In this document: positions 16,490 through 25,004 of the stretch, one piece after another
Layout of the letters: each line of letters starts with the position of its first letter
Position numbering within the stretch: the stretch's first letter is position 1
Assembly: GCA_026710795.1 (NCBI GenBank)
Contig: JAPOQK010000059.1
Coordinates: 1 to 39,280, forward strand
Source of the DNA: Candidatus Poribacteria bacterium
GTDB lineage: Bacteria; Poribacteria; WGA-4E; WGA-3G
Direction: 5' to 3'
Length of the DNA: 39,280 nucleotides
Notes under the pieces: model-generated
The model's database searches: none
What the model was told of the DNA's origin: nothing
Seen by the model: only the letters and a program-made list of their open reading frames with translations
Program-made: the position numbers and the translations under genes

Positions 16490-17566
16490 TTAGTACTCCA
16501 GCGGAAAGTCAACAGCAGCACCGTTATTCTTAATTGAACGCCCCATGGCAACATCAATTTCTCGATCTTTTCGTCCATTGTATGCTCCGTATTCTGGTTC
16601 TGTATCGTTACGGACAGCATTTACAAGACTCATTAATTCAGATGCGACGGTGATTTCACCATCGCTAAGCGGATAATAGTGCAGCGGATTTTCCCATATC
16701 ACCTCTGGGTCAGTATCAGCAACAAGTGCCGCCAGTGTTTCGTATCCATCTACATTGTTTGTCTTGCGTGTAATCGTCACTGGTCGTTGTCCATCTGCGT
16801 CATCATTTAGAATAACTGCATCGTCTCTAAAACACATGCCGCGTTCCGCATAGAATTTCGTTCCATTAAAACCACGTAACGGTGAACCGTATGATAGACT
16901 GGAGAAGTTGAAAATCCCGACTGCACCATCCTCAAACTCAATCACTGCATGTTGCCAATCCTCATTTTTTCGTTTGGGTTGTCCTTTTCTCCACTCATGT
17001 TCCTGAACCTTAAACCTTTTGTTGAAGCCATAAATCTTCACAGGTTCATTATCAAAACCGACATAACTTCGGATTAACCCAATACCGTGGTAGCCGTGCC
17101 CGCGAAAATCGTTGTGAGCAACGTTCACCTTACCGAATATGCCATCAAGAATCATTTGGCGTTTTATCCGTTCAGACGGACGGCGGTAATAATTCTCGTT
17201 CACTTCCAGTTTTGTTCCGTGCTCTTTGGCTATTTCAATCATCGTATCAGCGCGACTAAGATCCGTATTTATAGGTGTTTCCGTGCAATAACTGACTCCA
17301 TGCTCGGAACAAATGTTGCCTGGGACGTGGTTATTACTTGGTGTAATGACTATAGAGCAAAGATCAGGTTTTACCTTTTCCAACATCTCAGCGGTGTCTG
17401 TGAAAGCAGGGACACCATATTTTTCTCCCTGTTCTGTAACCCTTCCTTCGTGTACATCACATACAGCAACAAGTTCCATATCAACAGACAGTTTTGAAAT
17501 AAGTGGTAAATATGTATTGGTTCCACGATTACCTGTCCCGATATGTGCAATTTTTAGCTTATCCAT
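16490..17566 (-). CDS. Gfo/Idh/MocA-family oxidoreductase with altered EKP motif
   Basis: 358 aa. The N-terminal Rossmann fold (KIAHIGTGNRGTNTYLPLI) binds NAD(P); the C-terminal alpha/beta domain binds a sugar or cyclitol-like substrate. The family's catalytic EKP reads ETP here (SYCTETPINTD, near residue 95), so the Lys that normally takes part in hydride transfer is a Thr. The remaining sequence is intact (NENYYRRPSE, AVIEFEDGAVGIFNFSS), so this is not a decaying gene. AGGAGG lies just before the ATG. It is divergent from the CoA-transferase gene, with 144 bases between. Substrate unknown. Confidence 0.85.
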   Translation of the reverse strand: MDKLKIAHIGTGNRGTNTYLPLISKLSVDMELVAVCDVHEGRVTEQGEKYGVPAFTDTAEMLEKVKPDLCSIVITPSNNHVPGNICSEHGVSYCTETPINTDLSRADTMIEIAKEHGTKLEVNENYYRRPSERIKRQMILDGIFGKVNVAHNDFRGHGYHGIGLIRSYVGFDNEPVKIYGFNKRFKVQEHEWRKGQPKRKNEDWQHAVIEFEDGAVGIFNFSSLSYGSPLRGFNGTKFYAERGMCFRDDAVILNDDADGQRPVTITRKTNNVDGYETLAALVADTDPEVIWENPLHYYPLSDGEITVASELMSLVNAVRNDTEPEYGAYNGRKDREIDVAMGRSIKNNGAAVDFPLEY

Positions 17567-17710
17567 GTATGTCCTCCTGTTAATACTTATGACTATTTTA
17601 CCTATTAAAATCTATGGACATTGACACCATTTACTGGTAATATAGGATATCTGACCATTTTAGCACGTGCATATAAGAAAAGCAACTTTTTCGAAGACAA
17701 AGGGAAGAAC

Positions 17711-18898
17711 ATGCCAGGACCATTGACAGGATTAAAGGTATTAGATTTAACGAGAGTACTGGCTGGACCTTATGCGACGATGATCCTGAGTGACCTCGGC
17801 GCGGAAGTCATAAAAATTGAACAACTTGAATCCGGAGACGAATCCAGACGTTTTGGTCCGTTTAAGAACGGATTTAGCCTCTATTTTATGAGTGTGAATC
17901 GTGGCAAACAGAGTGTGACACTTAATCTAAAAACAGAACGTGGTATACAGATATTCAAACAACTTGTCAAACGGAGCGACATCTTAGTAGAGAATTTTCG
18001 TCCGGGAACGATGGAAAAACTTGGCTTGGGTTACGAAACACTAAAAGTGGAATGTCCGTCTCTGATTTACGCGTCTTGTTCCGGTTTTGGACAGACAGGT
18101 CCCTATGCTGCAAAAGGTGCTTACGATATGATAATCCAAGGGATGGGTGGCATTATCAGCATTACAGGTGAACCTGATTCTCCTCCTGTACGTGTCGGAA
18201 CATCCATTAGTGACATCACGGCTGCACTATTCACGACAATTGGAATCATGTCTGCATTGCACCATCGAAACAGAACTGGAAAAGGACAGTTCGTGGATGT
18301 AGCAATGTTGGATAGTCTTGTAGCAGTGTTGGAGAATGCAATTGTCCGTTATTTTGCAACCGATGAAATCCCACAACCCCTTGGTAGTCGGCATCCAGCA
18401 ATCACACCTTTTGAAGCATTTGAATCTGCTGATGGACACATTATTATTGCAATTGGTAACGATACGTTATGGGCAAAATATTGTGAACACATAGACCAAA
18501 AACATCTTATCTCCGATTCTCGGTTTATTACTAACGCAGAACGAACAGCAAATCACAGCGATCTGTTTCCTATACTCTCAAAAATTATGCGTCAACGAAA
18601 AACGGACGAATGGATAGAATCTCTTGAAAAGATTGGTGTGCCGTGTGGTCCGATTAACACTATTGATAAGGTTGTCAATCATCCACAAGTTCAGGCACGG
18701 GAAATGATTACTAAAGTGATGCATGAAATAACAGGGGCAGTTGAGGTGCCGGGTGTACCGATAAAACTCTCTGATACGTCTGGTGTTGTAGATGCCCCTG
18801 CACCAAACCTCGGTGAACATACGGATACGGTGTTAACGAATATGTTAAACATATCACATAATGAAGTAAAACAGCTGAGAGAAGATGGAATTATATAA
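17711..18898 (+). CDS. CaiB/BaiF family (class III) CoA-transferase
   Basis: 395 aa from the ATG at 17711 (MPGPLTGLKVLDLTRVLAGP), which matches the family N-terminus and follows AAGGGAA; an open frame from 17621 would add 30 unrelated residues. Class III transferases move CoA between carboxylic acids through an Asp-bound anhydride; that Asp is visible in GAYDMIIQGMGG near residue 140. Other motifs are VLAGPYATMILSDLGAEVIK, NRGKQSVTLNL and ENFRPGTMEKLGLGYE. The next gene starts 38 bases on, and the run CoA-transferase, hydrolase, methyltransferase looks like one transcript. The acid substrate cannot be predicted. Confidence 0.93.
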   Translation: MPGPLTGLKVLDLTRVLAGPYATMILSDLGAEVIKIEQLESGDESRRFGPFKNGFSLYFMSVNRGKQSVTLNLKTERGIQIFKQLVKRSDILVENFRPGTMEKLGLGYETLKVECPSLIYASCSGFGQTGPYAAKGAYDMIIQGMGGIISITGEPDSPPVRVGTSISDITAALFTTIGIMSALHHRNRTGKGQFVDVAMLDSLVAVLENAIVRYFATDEIPQPLGSRHPAITPFEAFESADGHIIIAIGNDTLWAKYCEHIDQKHLISDSRFITNAERTANHSDLFPILSKIMRQRKTDEWIESLEKIGVPCGPINTIDKVVNHPQVQAREMITKVMHEITGAVEVPGVPIKLSDTSGVVDAPAPNLGEHTDTVLTNMLNISHNEVKQLREDGII

Positions 18899-18936
18899 CC
18901 ATGTCTGAATAAGGTTATACAGGAGAAACGAAAATC

Positions 18937-21192
18937 ATGTCAGAAAAACCCGTTCAAGTATTATCAGGCACTTCTCAATTAACCTTTGAAGGTGATCTTG
19001 CCGCACAAATGGTTGAAGACCTTGATAACTATACATCTCGCGCTATAAAGATAGCAGCAGAAAAACGCGAAACTTTGTGGGATCGGGATTATAGTTCGCA
19101 AACAGCATATACCGAATCTGTTGAACCGAATAGACAACGTTTCATACAACAGATAGGGAGTTATGATGAACGTCTACCGATAGACGCACTTACTTATCAT
19201 GGGACGACAATATCCAACGCACAAATTGCATCTGGTGAGAATTTTTCAGTATCGCGCGTTCGGTGGCAGGTATTCGATGAGGTAGAGGGTGAAGGACTAC
19301 TTTTAGAACCTAATGACAAAACACAAGTTGTCGCACAGGTTGTTGCCCTTCCAGATGCAGATTGGACACCAGAAATGTTAGCTGGTGTAACTGATGAACT
19401 TCCATCTTCTGCACGGTTTGCGCGCCGTTTAGCAGCCGCAGGTTGTCGGGTCGTAATTCCGACCCTAATTAACCGTGATGACACTTACTCAGGCAATCCG
19501 AAAATCGGCAGATTTACCAACCAACCGCATCGTGAATTCATCTACCGAATGGCATATCAATTGGGAAGACATATCATCGGGTATGAGGTACAGAAGGTCT
19601 TATCACTCGTAGACTGGATGACTTCTTATGATAAACCCATCGGTGTTATGGGGTATGGTGAAGGGGGACTTATTGCCTTCTACAGTGCTGCGGTAGACAC
19701 ACGAATTCAGGCTGCGGTGGTCAGCGGATATTTTCAATCTCGTGAAGATGTATGGCGTGAACCGATTTATCGGAACGTGTGGGGACTATTGCACGAGTTT
19801 GGAGATGCAGAAATTGCAAGTCTCATTGCACCACGTCCGTTAGTCATTGAAACGAGTCGAGGTCCTGAGGTAATGGGACCTCCCACTGCACGTGATGGTC
19901 GAGGTGGTGCTGCCCCTGGACAACTTGTCTCACCACCGGTTAAATCGGCAGAAAGTGAATATAATCGTGCACGCGAAGTATATCAAGAACTTGGTTGCAT
20001 AGATAACATCCATCTATTTTCACCTGAGGATCGTCTACCCGGTTCAGAAGAAACAGCAACAACTTTTCTTACCAATCTCGGTATTAAAAACCCGGATAAT
20101 GACAATGATCAACCTCTTTCTATACAATCCACTGAAACGTACGACTACGAGGCACGTCAACAACGGCAGTTTATGCAACTTGTCAATCTGACACAACGTT
20201 TTCTAAGGGAAGCAGAAACCCGAAGGCAGGAATTCTTCTGGAACAAAACAGATACCTCTTCGCTTGCAAAATGGGAAGAAACATGTGTAGATGCCAAAAC
20301 CTATTTCTGGGATGACGTAATCGGTCGGTGTCCTGCCCCTGATGTTCCCGCAAATCCAAAAACACGGCTGATATATGACGAACCGAAATGGACAGGTTAT
20401 GAAGTTGTGCTTGATGTGTGGAAGGATGTGTACGCTTACGGTATTCTACTACTCCCAAATGATATTAAGCCTGATGAAAAACGACCTGTTGTTGTGTGTC
20501 AACACGGATTAGAGGGTAGACCACAAGATACTGCTGATCCTAACATAAATTCTGTTTATCACTCTTACGCGGCACAGTTAGCAGATAGGGGTTTTATCAC
20601 CTACGCACCGCAGAACCCGTATATTGGTCAAGATGCTTTTCGTGTAATCCAAAGGAAAGCAAATCCTATAAAATGGTCGCTCTTTTCGTTGATTATCCGG
20701 CAGCATGAACGTACACTTGACTGGTTAGCAGAACTGCCTTTCGTTGATGAAGATCGTCTCGGCTTTTACGGTTTATCTTATGGCGGGAAAACAGCGATGA
20801 GAGTGCCAGCAGTGCTTGAACGATACGCTTGTTCCATCTGTTCAGCAGATTTCAACGAGTGGATTGTGAAAAATGCCACGTTTGATTCAAGGTATAGTTA
20901 TATGTTCACTGGTGAATATGAGATGCCTGAATTTGATTTAGGAAACACATTTAACTATGCGGAGATGGCAGGGTTAATCGCACCGCGTCCCTTTATGGTT
21001 GAAAGGGGACATGATGATGGTGTAGCACCTGATGAGTGGGTTGCACATGAATTCGCGAGGGTTCGCCGTCTATATGTCCGATTGGGTATAGCGGATAAAA
21101 CTGAGATTGAATTCTTTGATGGTGGACATCAAATCAATTCAGACAAAACATTCCAATTCCTGCACCGACACCTGAATTGGCAACAGCCGTAA
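18937..21192 (+). CDS. Tandem alpha/beta-hydrolase (acetylxylan esterase/dienelactone hydrolase-like)
   Basis: 751 aa with two alpha/beta-hydrolase domains. In the second (about residues 450-750) the triad is visible: the nucleophile Ser in GFYGLSYGGKTAM near residue 612, an Asp in ERGHDDGVAPDEW near 692, and the His in FFDGGHQIN near 731. The first domain (about 100-390) has the same layout (IGVMGYGEGGLIAFYSA near 235), but the nucleophile position is Glu instead of Ser, so it is probably inactive and may aid folding or substrate binding. No signal peptide, so cytoplasmic. AGGAGA precedes the ATG. It likely hydrolyses an ester of a plant- or algal-type compound; this is inference. Confidence 0.85.
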   Translation: MSEKPVQVLSGTSQLTFEGDLAAQMVEDLDNYTSRAIKIAAEKRETLWDRDYSSQTAYTESVEPNRQRFIQQIGSYDERLPIDALTYHGTTISNAQIASGENFSVSRVRWQVFDEVEGEGLLLEPNDKTQVVAQVVALPDADWTPEMLAGVTDELPSSARFARRLAAAGCRVVIPTLINRDDTYSGNPKIGRFTNQPHREFIYRMAYQLGRHIIGYEVQKVLSLVDWMTSYDKPIGVMGYGEGGLIAFYSAAVDTRIQAAVVSGYFQSREDVWREPIYRNVWGLLHEFGDAEIASLIAPRPLVIETSRGPEVMGPPTARDGRGGAAPGQLVSPPVKSAESEYNRAREVYQELGCIDNIHLFSPEDRLPGSEETATTFLTNLGIKNPDNDNDQPLSIQSTETYDYEARQQRQFMQLVNLTQRFLREAETRRQEFFWNKTDTSSLAKWEETCVDAKTYFWDDVIGRCPAPDVPANPKTRLIYDEPKWTGYEVVLDVWKDVYAYGILLLPNDIKPDEKRPVVVCQHGLEGRPQDTADPNINSVYHSYAAQLADRGFITYAPQNPYIGQDAFRVIQRKANPIKWSLFSLIIRQHERTLDWLAELPFVDEDRLGFYGLSYGGKTAMRVPAVLERYACSICSADFNEWIVKNATFDSRYSYMFTGEYEMPEFDLGNTFNYAEMAGLIAPRPFMVERGHDDGVAPDEWVAHEFARVRRLYVRLGIADKTEIEFFDGGHQINSDKTFQFLHRHLNWQQP

Positions 21193-21202
21193 AAGGATAA
21201 AT

Positions 21203-22255
21203 ATGATATATTCAATATCTACCACAGCGGGACTGGAAAATATAGCACGTCAAGAGATTAATTCACTCGTTGGAGATACCAAACAATTCAAAATAATCAT
21301 GCGAAAACCGCAACGGATTGTTTTTCAATATACTGGTAGTCCAAAAGACCTATTGTCGCTACGTACAGCAGAACAGTTGTTCCTTGTTGTACAGCATATT
21401 CCGAAAATGACCCGTTCGCGTCGTTCCTTAACTGCCATCAGTAGTTCACTGAAACGTTTCAACTTTGCGAACACGTTTGATTGTTGTCGACAAGTTGGTC
21501 TCAAAATTCGGAAACGAACTCAGTTCCGTGTTATGACAAGGATGTCAGGTTTCCGTAATTTTCAAAAAAGGGATTTACAACAGATAATTGAAAGAAGTTT
21601 GGTAGACCGAGGTTGGCAATTAACACGGTCAGGTTCGGGCATAGATGTGTGGGCAGAGATGCATGGTGAGGATGCTTATATCAGCATTCGACTTTCCAGA
21701 CCTGACATGGCTCAACGTTCATATAAGCAAGCAAGTGTTCCGCATACGCTTAAACCCACGATAGCGTCCAGTATGGTGAGGTTAACACAACCGCAATCCA
21801 ACGACATATTTTTGGATCCGATGTGTGGTGCGGGGACTATTCTGCTGGAACGCGCTTTTACTGGACGTTATGGCTACCTTATCGGTGGAGACATATCTGA
21901 AGGAGCACTGGACGCGACCAGAAGGAATTTTGGAAGGCAGCACCAACCACGTCAGTTTTTTCATTGGGACGCGCACACTATACCTATACAAACCAATTCT
22001 GTTGACAAAATCGTCTGCAACCTACCTATAGACGAAAATTACGATAATAATTCTAACCTTCAAGAACTATACAGAAAAGTACTCATTGAATTTGAAAGAG
22101 TAATTAAGTCTGGAGGAAAAATTGTCCTGCTTTCCATGCAGCCATCACTTTTAAACAAGATACTCAAACAGCGAAAATCAATGAAAACGAGACAACAGGT
22201 GGGAATCAATGTAAATGGGAAACGGGGTAGGATATTTGTGATACACTATTATTGA
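21203..22255 (+). CDS. THUMP-domain RNA (guanine-N2) methyltransferase
   Basis: 350 aa. The N-terminal part (to about residue 165) resembles a ferredoxin-like plus THUMP RNA-binding module; the C-terminal part is a SAM-dependent methyltransferase. Motif I is DIFLDPMCGAGTILLERAF near residue 205 and the acidic SAM-ribose loop is GGDISEGALDATRRN. The catalytic motif, NPPYG in many relatives, is CNLPIDENYD near residue 271, closer to the N/D-LP form of the Trm14/TrmN/THUMPD3 branch that modifies tRNA position 6. It therefore probably methylates a guanosine of tRNA. It starts ten bases after the hydrolase gene, although functions are unrelated. Basic protein, in keeping with RNA binding. Confidence 0.85.
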   Translation: MIYSISTTAGLENIARQEINSLVGDTKQFKIIMRKPQRIVFQYTGSPKDLLSLRTAEQLFLVVQHIPKMTRSRRSLTAISSSLKRFNFANTFDCCRQVGLKIRKRTQFRVMTRMSGFRNFQKRDLQQIIERSLVDRGWQLTRSGSGIDVWAEMHGEDAYISIRLSRPDMAQRSYKQASVPHTLKPTIASSMVRLTQPQSNDIFLDPMCGAGTILLERAFTGRYGYLIGGDISEGALDATRRNFGRQHQPRQFFHWDAHTIPIQTNSVDKIVCNLPIDENYDNNSNLQELYRKVLIEFERVIKSGGKIVLLSMQPSLLNKILKQRKSMKTRQQVGINVNGKRGRIFVIHYY

Positions 22256-22294
22256 GTGGCAGGCACAGATACCGAACCGACATTTACTTATGTT

Positions 22295-22349
22295 GTAGCA
22301 TAAACTTTTAGTTTGTGCAAAATGTGTGCAAACCAAAAGTCTACGCTAC
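22295..22349. repeat. Long imperfect hairpin between convergent genes
   Basis: Arms of 25 bases (22295-22319 and 22325-22349) flank a 5-base loop. The arms begin and end GTAGC/GCTAC and share ACTTTT/AAAAGT. About five positions differ, two of which still pair as G-T. It fills most of the 109 bases between two convergent genes, so it could act as a two-way terminator, though there is no long T run. GTAGCGTAGACTTTTGG-type palindromes look like a dispersed family distinct from the GTAGGAGCGACC one. Confidence 0.65.
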
Positions 22350-22364
22350 ACTTGTCAAGAATTC

Positions 22365-23450
22365 TTAGAATTCTGGAACCCTGACTGCTACCTCTTTACC
22401 CGCTTCATGTGAGCGGAAGATACCATCCATAATAACGTTCGTGAGGAGTACACCCTCTGGTGATATCGGTGATGGCGCGTCTGTTTTGATGGCTTCACGG
22501 AATGCAATCATCTGTGCCGCCCAGTTATCAGACGACGGGAATCCTGAGAACTGAATAGTTGTCATCCCTTCCGGTGGGTCCGGTTCCGCAGTTAACCCCT
22601 CTGATTCAACAAGCTTCTTCAGATCGCCTGCATACGCATCAGCGAATATAACCGGTCCATCCAAAGAAATCCCCGCTTTTGTGCCGAGATGGAAGTTGCC
22701 ACCGAGTGAGTTTGCGTGTACTGCCCATGAGATTTTAAACACCATGACACCACCATTTTCAAATCGGATCCATGCCACACCGAACTCTTCAACATCCATT
22801 TTTCCCTGGAACCTCGGATCCTGCATTGATATGTAGTCCTCAGTAATGGCAGAAACCCGTACCGGTTTAGGATAACCCATTGCAAACAGCGACCTATGCA
22901 TATTGTAGACACCGATATCAACGGTTGCTCCCGCACCAGCAGTCTTTTTGTAAATGAAGGTATGTCCGGGATTCCCGCGTCGTCTGCACCCTGCGGATTC
23001 AGAATAATAGACATCTCCGAGTAATCCTTCGTCATAGACCTTCCTCGCAAATTGGAGTCTCGGATCAAACGTAGGATTAAGACCGATCTGTAAGATTTTA
23101 CCTGTTTCCTTCGCTGCCCGGACCATGGCGGTCGCATCTGGAAGTGTCGCAGCCATCGGCTTTTCACAGAGGACGTGTTTACCCGCTTTCAATGCAGCAA
23201 CCGTTGGTCGGCGATGTCCCTGATTGTAAGTACAGACACTTACAGCCTCAAGTTCGTCCATTTCAAGCATCTTGTTATAACTTGAAAAGGCATTCTTTTT
23301 CGGTACACCCCACTCTGCAGCTGCTTGGTTTGCCTTACTTTTGATTTTGTCACACACTGCGATAATCTCAAAACCGCCTACTTTATCATAGGTACCCCGG
23401 TGTGCTCGTGAGATACCACCTGTACCAATAATACCTACTTTAACAGCCAT
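22365..23450 (-). CDS. Gfo/Idh/MocA-family oxidoreductase (tandem copy 1)
   Basis: 361 aa NAD(P)-dependent oxidoreductase acting on a sugar-like substrate. Rossmann motif VGIIGTGGISRAH at the N-terminus, intact EKP in KHVLCEKPMAATL near residue 95, and the substrate-side motif GAGATVDIGVYNMH near residue 180. The ATG follows GGAGAT. It is same-length and roughly three-quarters identical by eye to the gene immediately upstream (23564-24649). The upstream non-coding stretches also match (TTTGATGTGTTAGTTTAGA on the plus strand at both places), so the whole gene with its control region was duplicated. Precise substrate unknown. Confidence 0.9.
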   Translation of the reverse strand: MAVKVGIIGTGGISRAHRGTYDKVGGFEIIAVCDKIKSKANQAAAEWGVPKKNAFSSYNKMLEMDELEAVSVCTYNQGHRRPTVAALKAGKHVLCEKPMAATLPDATAMVRAAKETGKILQIGLNPTFDPRLQFARKVYDEGLLGDVYYSESAGCRRRGNPGHTFIYKKTAGAGATVDIGVYNMHRSLFAMGYPKPVRVSAITEDYISMQDPRFQGKMDVEEFGVAWIRFENGGVMVFKISWAVHANSLGGNFHLGTKAGISLDGPVIFADAYAGDLKKLVESEGLTAEPDPPEGMTTIQFSGFPSSDNWAAQMIAFREAIKTDAPSPISPEGVLLTNVIMDGIFRSHEAGKEVAVRVPEF

Positions 23451-23563
23451 ACTGTTATCTCCTTATGAGAATTGCTATTAATTTGATGTGTTAGTTTAGA
23501 TGATATTATATTGAAATGCAAGCAATATTTGATTTAATTATGGAGTACCCAATGTCATAAATC

Positions 23564-24649
23564 CTATATTTCGGGAACTTTCACCGCGACCTCTTTCCTA
23601 CTTTCATGCGAGCGAAAAATACCATCCATAATCACATTCGTAAGTAAAACACCTTCGGGTGGAAGTGGTGAAGGACTATCTGTTTTGACTGCTTCACGGA
23701 AGGCTGTCATCTGTGCTTCCCAAACGTCTACCTTCGGAAAACCTGTGAAGCGGATTGTAGTCATGCCTTCTGGTGGATCCGCAATAGCAGTTAATCCTTC
23801 CGACTCAACAAGTTTCTGCAGTTCTTTGCTATAGGAATCAGCAAAGACAATCGGTCCGTCTATAGATATTCCAGCATTCTTACCGAGGCAGAAGAGGCCA
23901 CCGAGAGAGTCTGCGTGAACTGCCCACGAAATCTTGAATACCATCACTCCACCGTTTTCAAAACGAATCCACGCTGCGCCGAATTCTTCAACATCCATTT
24001 TATCTTTGAACCTTGGATCTTGCATTGAGATATAGTCTTCAGTGATAGCAGAAACACGTACCGGCTTCGGATACCCCATCGCATAAAGTGAGTTGTGTAA
24101 GTTATAGATACCGATGTCAACGATTGCCCCCGCACCTGCGGTTCTTTTGTAGATAAACGTCCGTCCAGGAGTCCCACGCCGTCGACATCTCGCTGATTCG
24201 GAATAGTAAATATCCCCAAGGAACCCTTCATCAATAACTTTCTTGGCAAATTGAAGTTGTGGTGTAAAGGCACTTTTTACGCCAATCTGCAGTATTTTCC
24301 CTGACGCTTTCGCTGCCCGCACCATAGCAGTTGCATCCGAGAGTGTTGCAGCCATCGGTTTCTCACAGAAGACGTGTTTGCCTGCATTCAATGCAGCGAC
24401 AGTGGGTCTCCGATGTGCTTGGTTATATGTGCAAACACTTACCGTGTCAATCTCATCCATTTCGAGCATCTTGTTGTAGCTTGTGAATACATTCTTTTTT
24501 GGGACACCCCAGTTTTCGGCAGCTTCAAGTGCTTTTTCCCGTATGATGTCGCATACAGCGACTATCTCAAATCCACCTGCTTTGTTGTATGCTCTATGGT
24601 GTGCCCGCGATATACCGCCTGTACCCACTATACCCACGCGTATTGGCAT
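23564..24649 (-). CDS. Gfo/Idh/MocA-family oxidoreductase (tandem copy 2)
   Basis: 361 aa from the ATG at 24649 (MPIRVGIVGTGG). I prefer it to an in-frame ATG six codons earlier because GAAAGGA lies six bases before it and it gives the same length as the paralogue downstream. Rossmann motif VGIVGTGGISRAH, intact catalytic KHVFCEKPMAATL, and GAGAIVDIGIYNLH. Differences from copy 1 cluster in residues near the predicted pocket (for example SAFTPQ against PTFDPR after LQIG), so the two may have different substrates. The gap to copy 1 is 113 bases, with a TATAAT on the minus strand but no clear -35. Confidence 0.9.
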   Translation of the reverse strand: MPIRVGIVGTGGISRAHHRAYNKAGGFEIVAVCDIIREKALEAAENWGVPKKNVFTSYNKMLEMDEIDTVSVCTYNQAHRRPTVAALNAGKHVFCEKPMAATLSDATAMVRAAKASGKILQIGVKSAFTPQLQFAKKVIDEGFLGDIYYSESARCRRRGTPGRTFIYKRTAGAGAIVDIGIYNLHNSLYAMGYPKPVRVSAITEDYISMQDPRFKDKMDVEEFGAAWIRFENGGVMVFKISWAVHADSLGGLFCLGKNAGISIDGPIVFADSYSKELQKLVESEGLTAIADPPEGMTTIRFTGFPKVDVWEAQMTAFREAVKTDSPSPLPPEGVLLTNVIMDGIFRSHESRKEVAVKVPEI

Positions 24650-25004
24650 ATTGAATCCTTTCTCCATTCCATAAGATTTGATGTGTTAGTTTAGAGGATA
24701 TTCAGTTGGATTGCAAGTGAAATATATTCTTATATGTGGGTCTACATTTGCTATATTATTTCCCTTTTTAGAGTTTCATCCAGATAAATTGAATCGACTT
24801 TATTCCAACTTGATATACAACTTCAAAAAAGGTATAATAATATGTAGTTTATATTTTTATGTAGAGTTCGTTCACTTTAGTATGACAAACAATACGCCTT
24901 TCGTTCAAATAATAATTTCACTATCCACTTCTCACGGATAAACACACGGAAAACATAAAATTCAGAACATAACAAACTAATACTTCTAAATGGTGGAGGA
25001 TAAA
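24650..25004. other. AT-rich intergenic region with promoter
   Basis: A 355-base gap between the divergent oxidoreductase and DUF4145 genes. It holds the duplicated leader of the oxidoreductase (near 24677-24697) and one good plus-strand promoter (24810-24838). The rest is very AT-rich, as is often seen at the edge of acquired DNA. A 76-codon frame at 24711-24941 has no ribosome site and unconvincing composition. Confidence 0.5.
24810..24838 (+). promoter_or_regulatory. Sigma-70-like promoter of the DUF4145 gene
   Basis: TTGATA (24810-24815) and a perfect TATAAT (24833-24838) are separated by 17 bases. The predicted start near 24845 gives a leader of about 160 bases, unusually long for this window; I see no clear structured element in it. 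Confidence 0.6.

Noticed and set aside
17621..17710. 30-residue N-terminal extension of the CoA-transferase
   Set aside because: The family N-terminus begins at the ATG at 17711 with a ribosome site; the extension has no similarity to family members and lies in the divergent promoter region.
24711..24941. 76-codon plus-strand frame in the gap before DUF4145
   Set aside because: Overlaps a clear promoter, lacks a ribosome site and has composition of translated AT-rich non-coding DNA.
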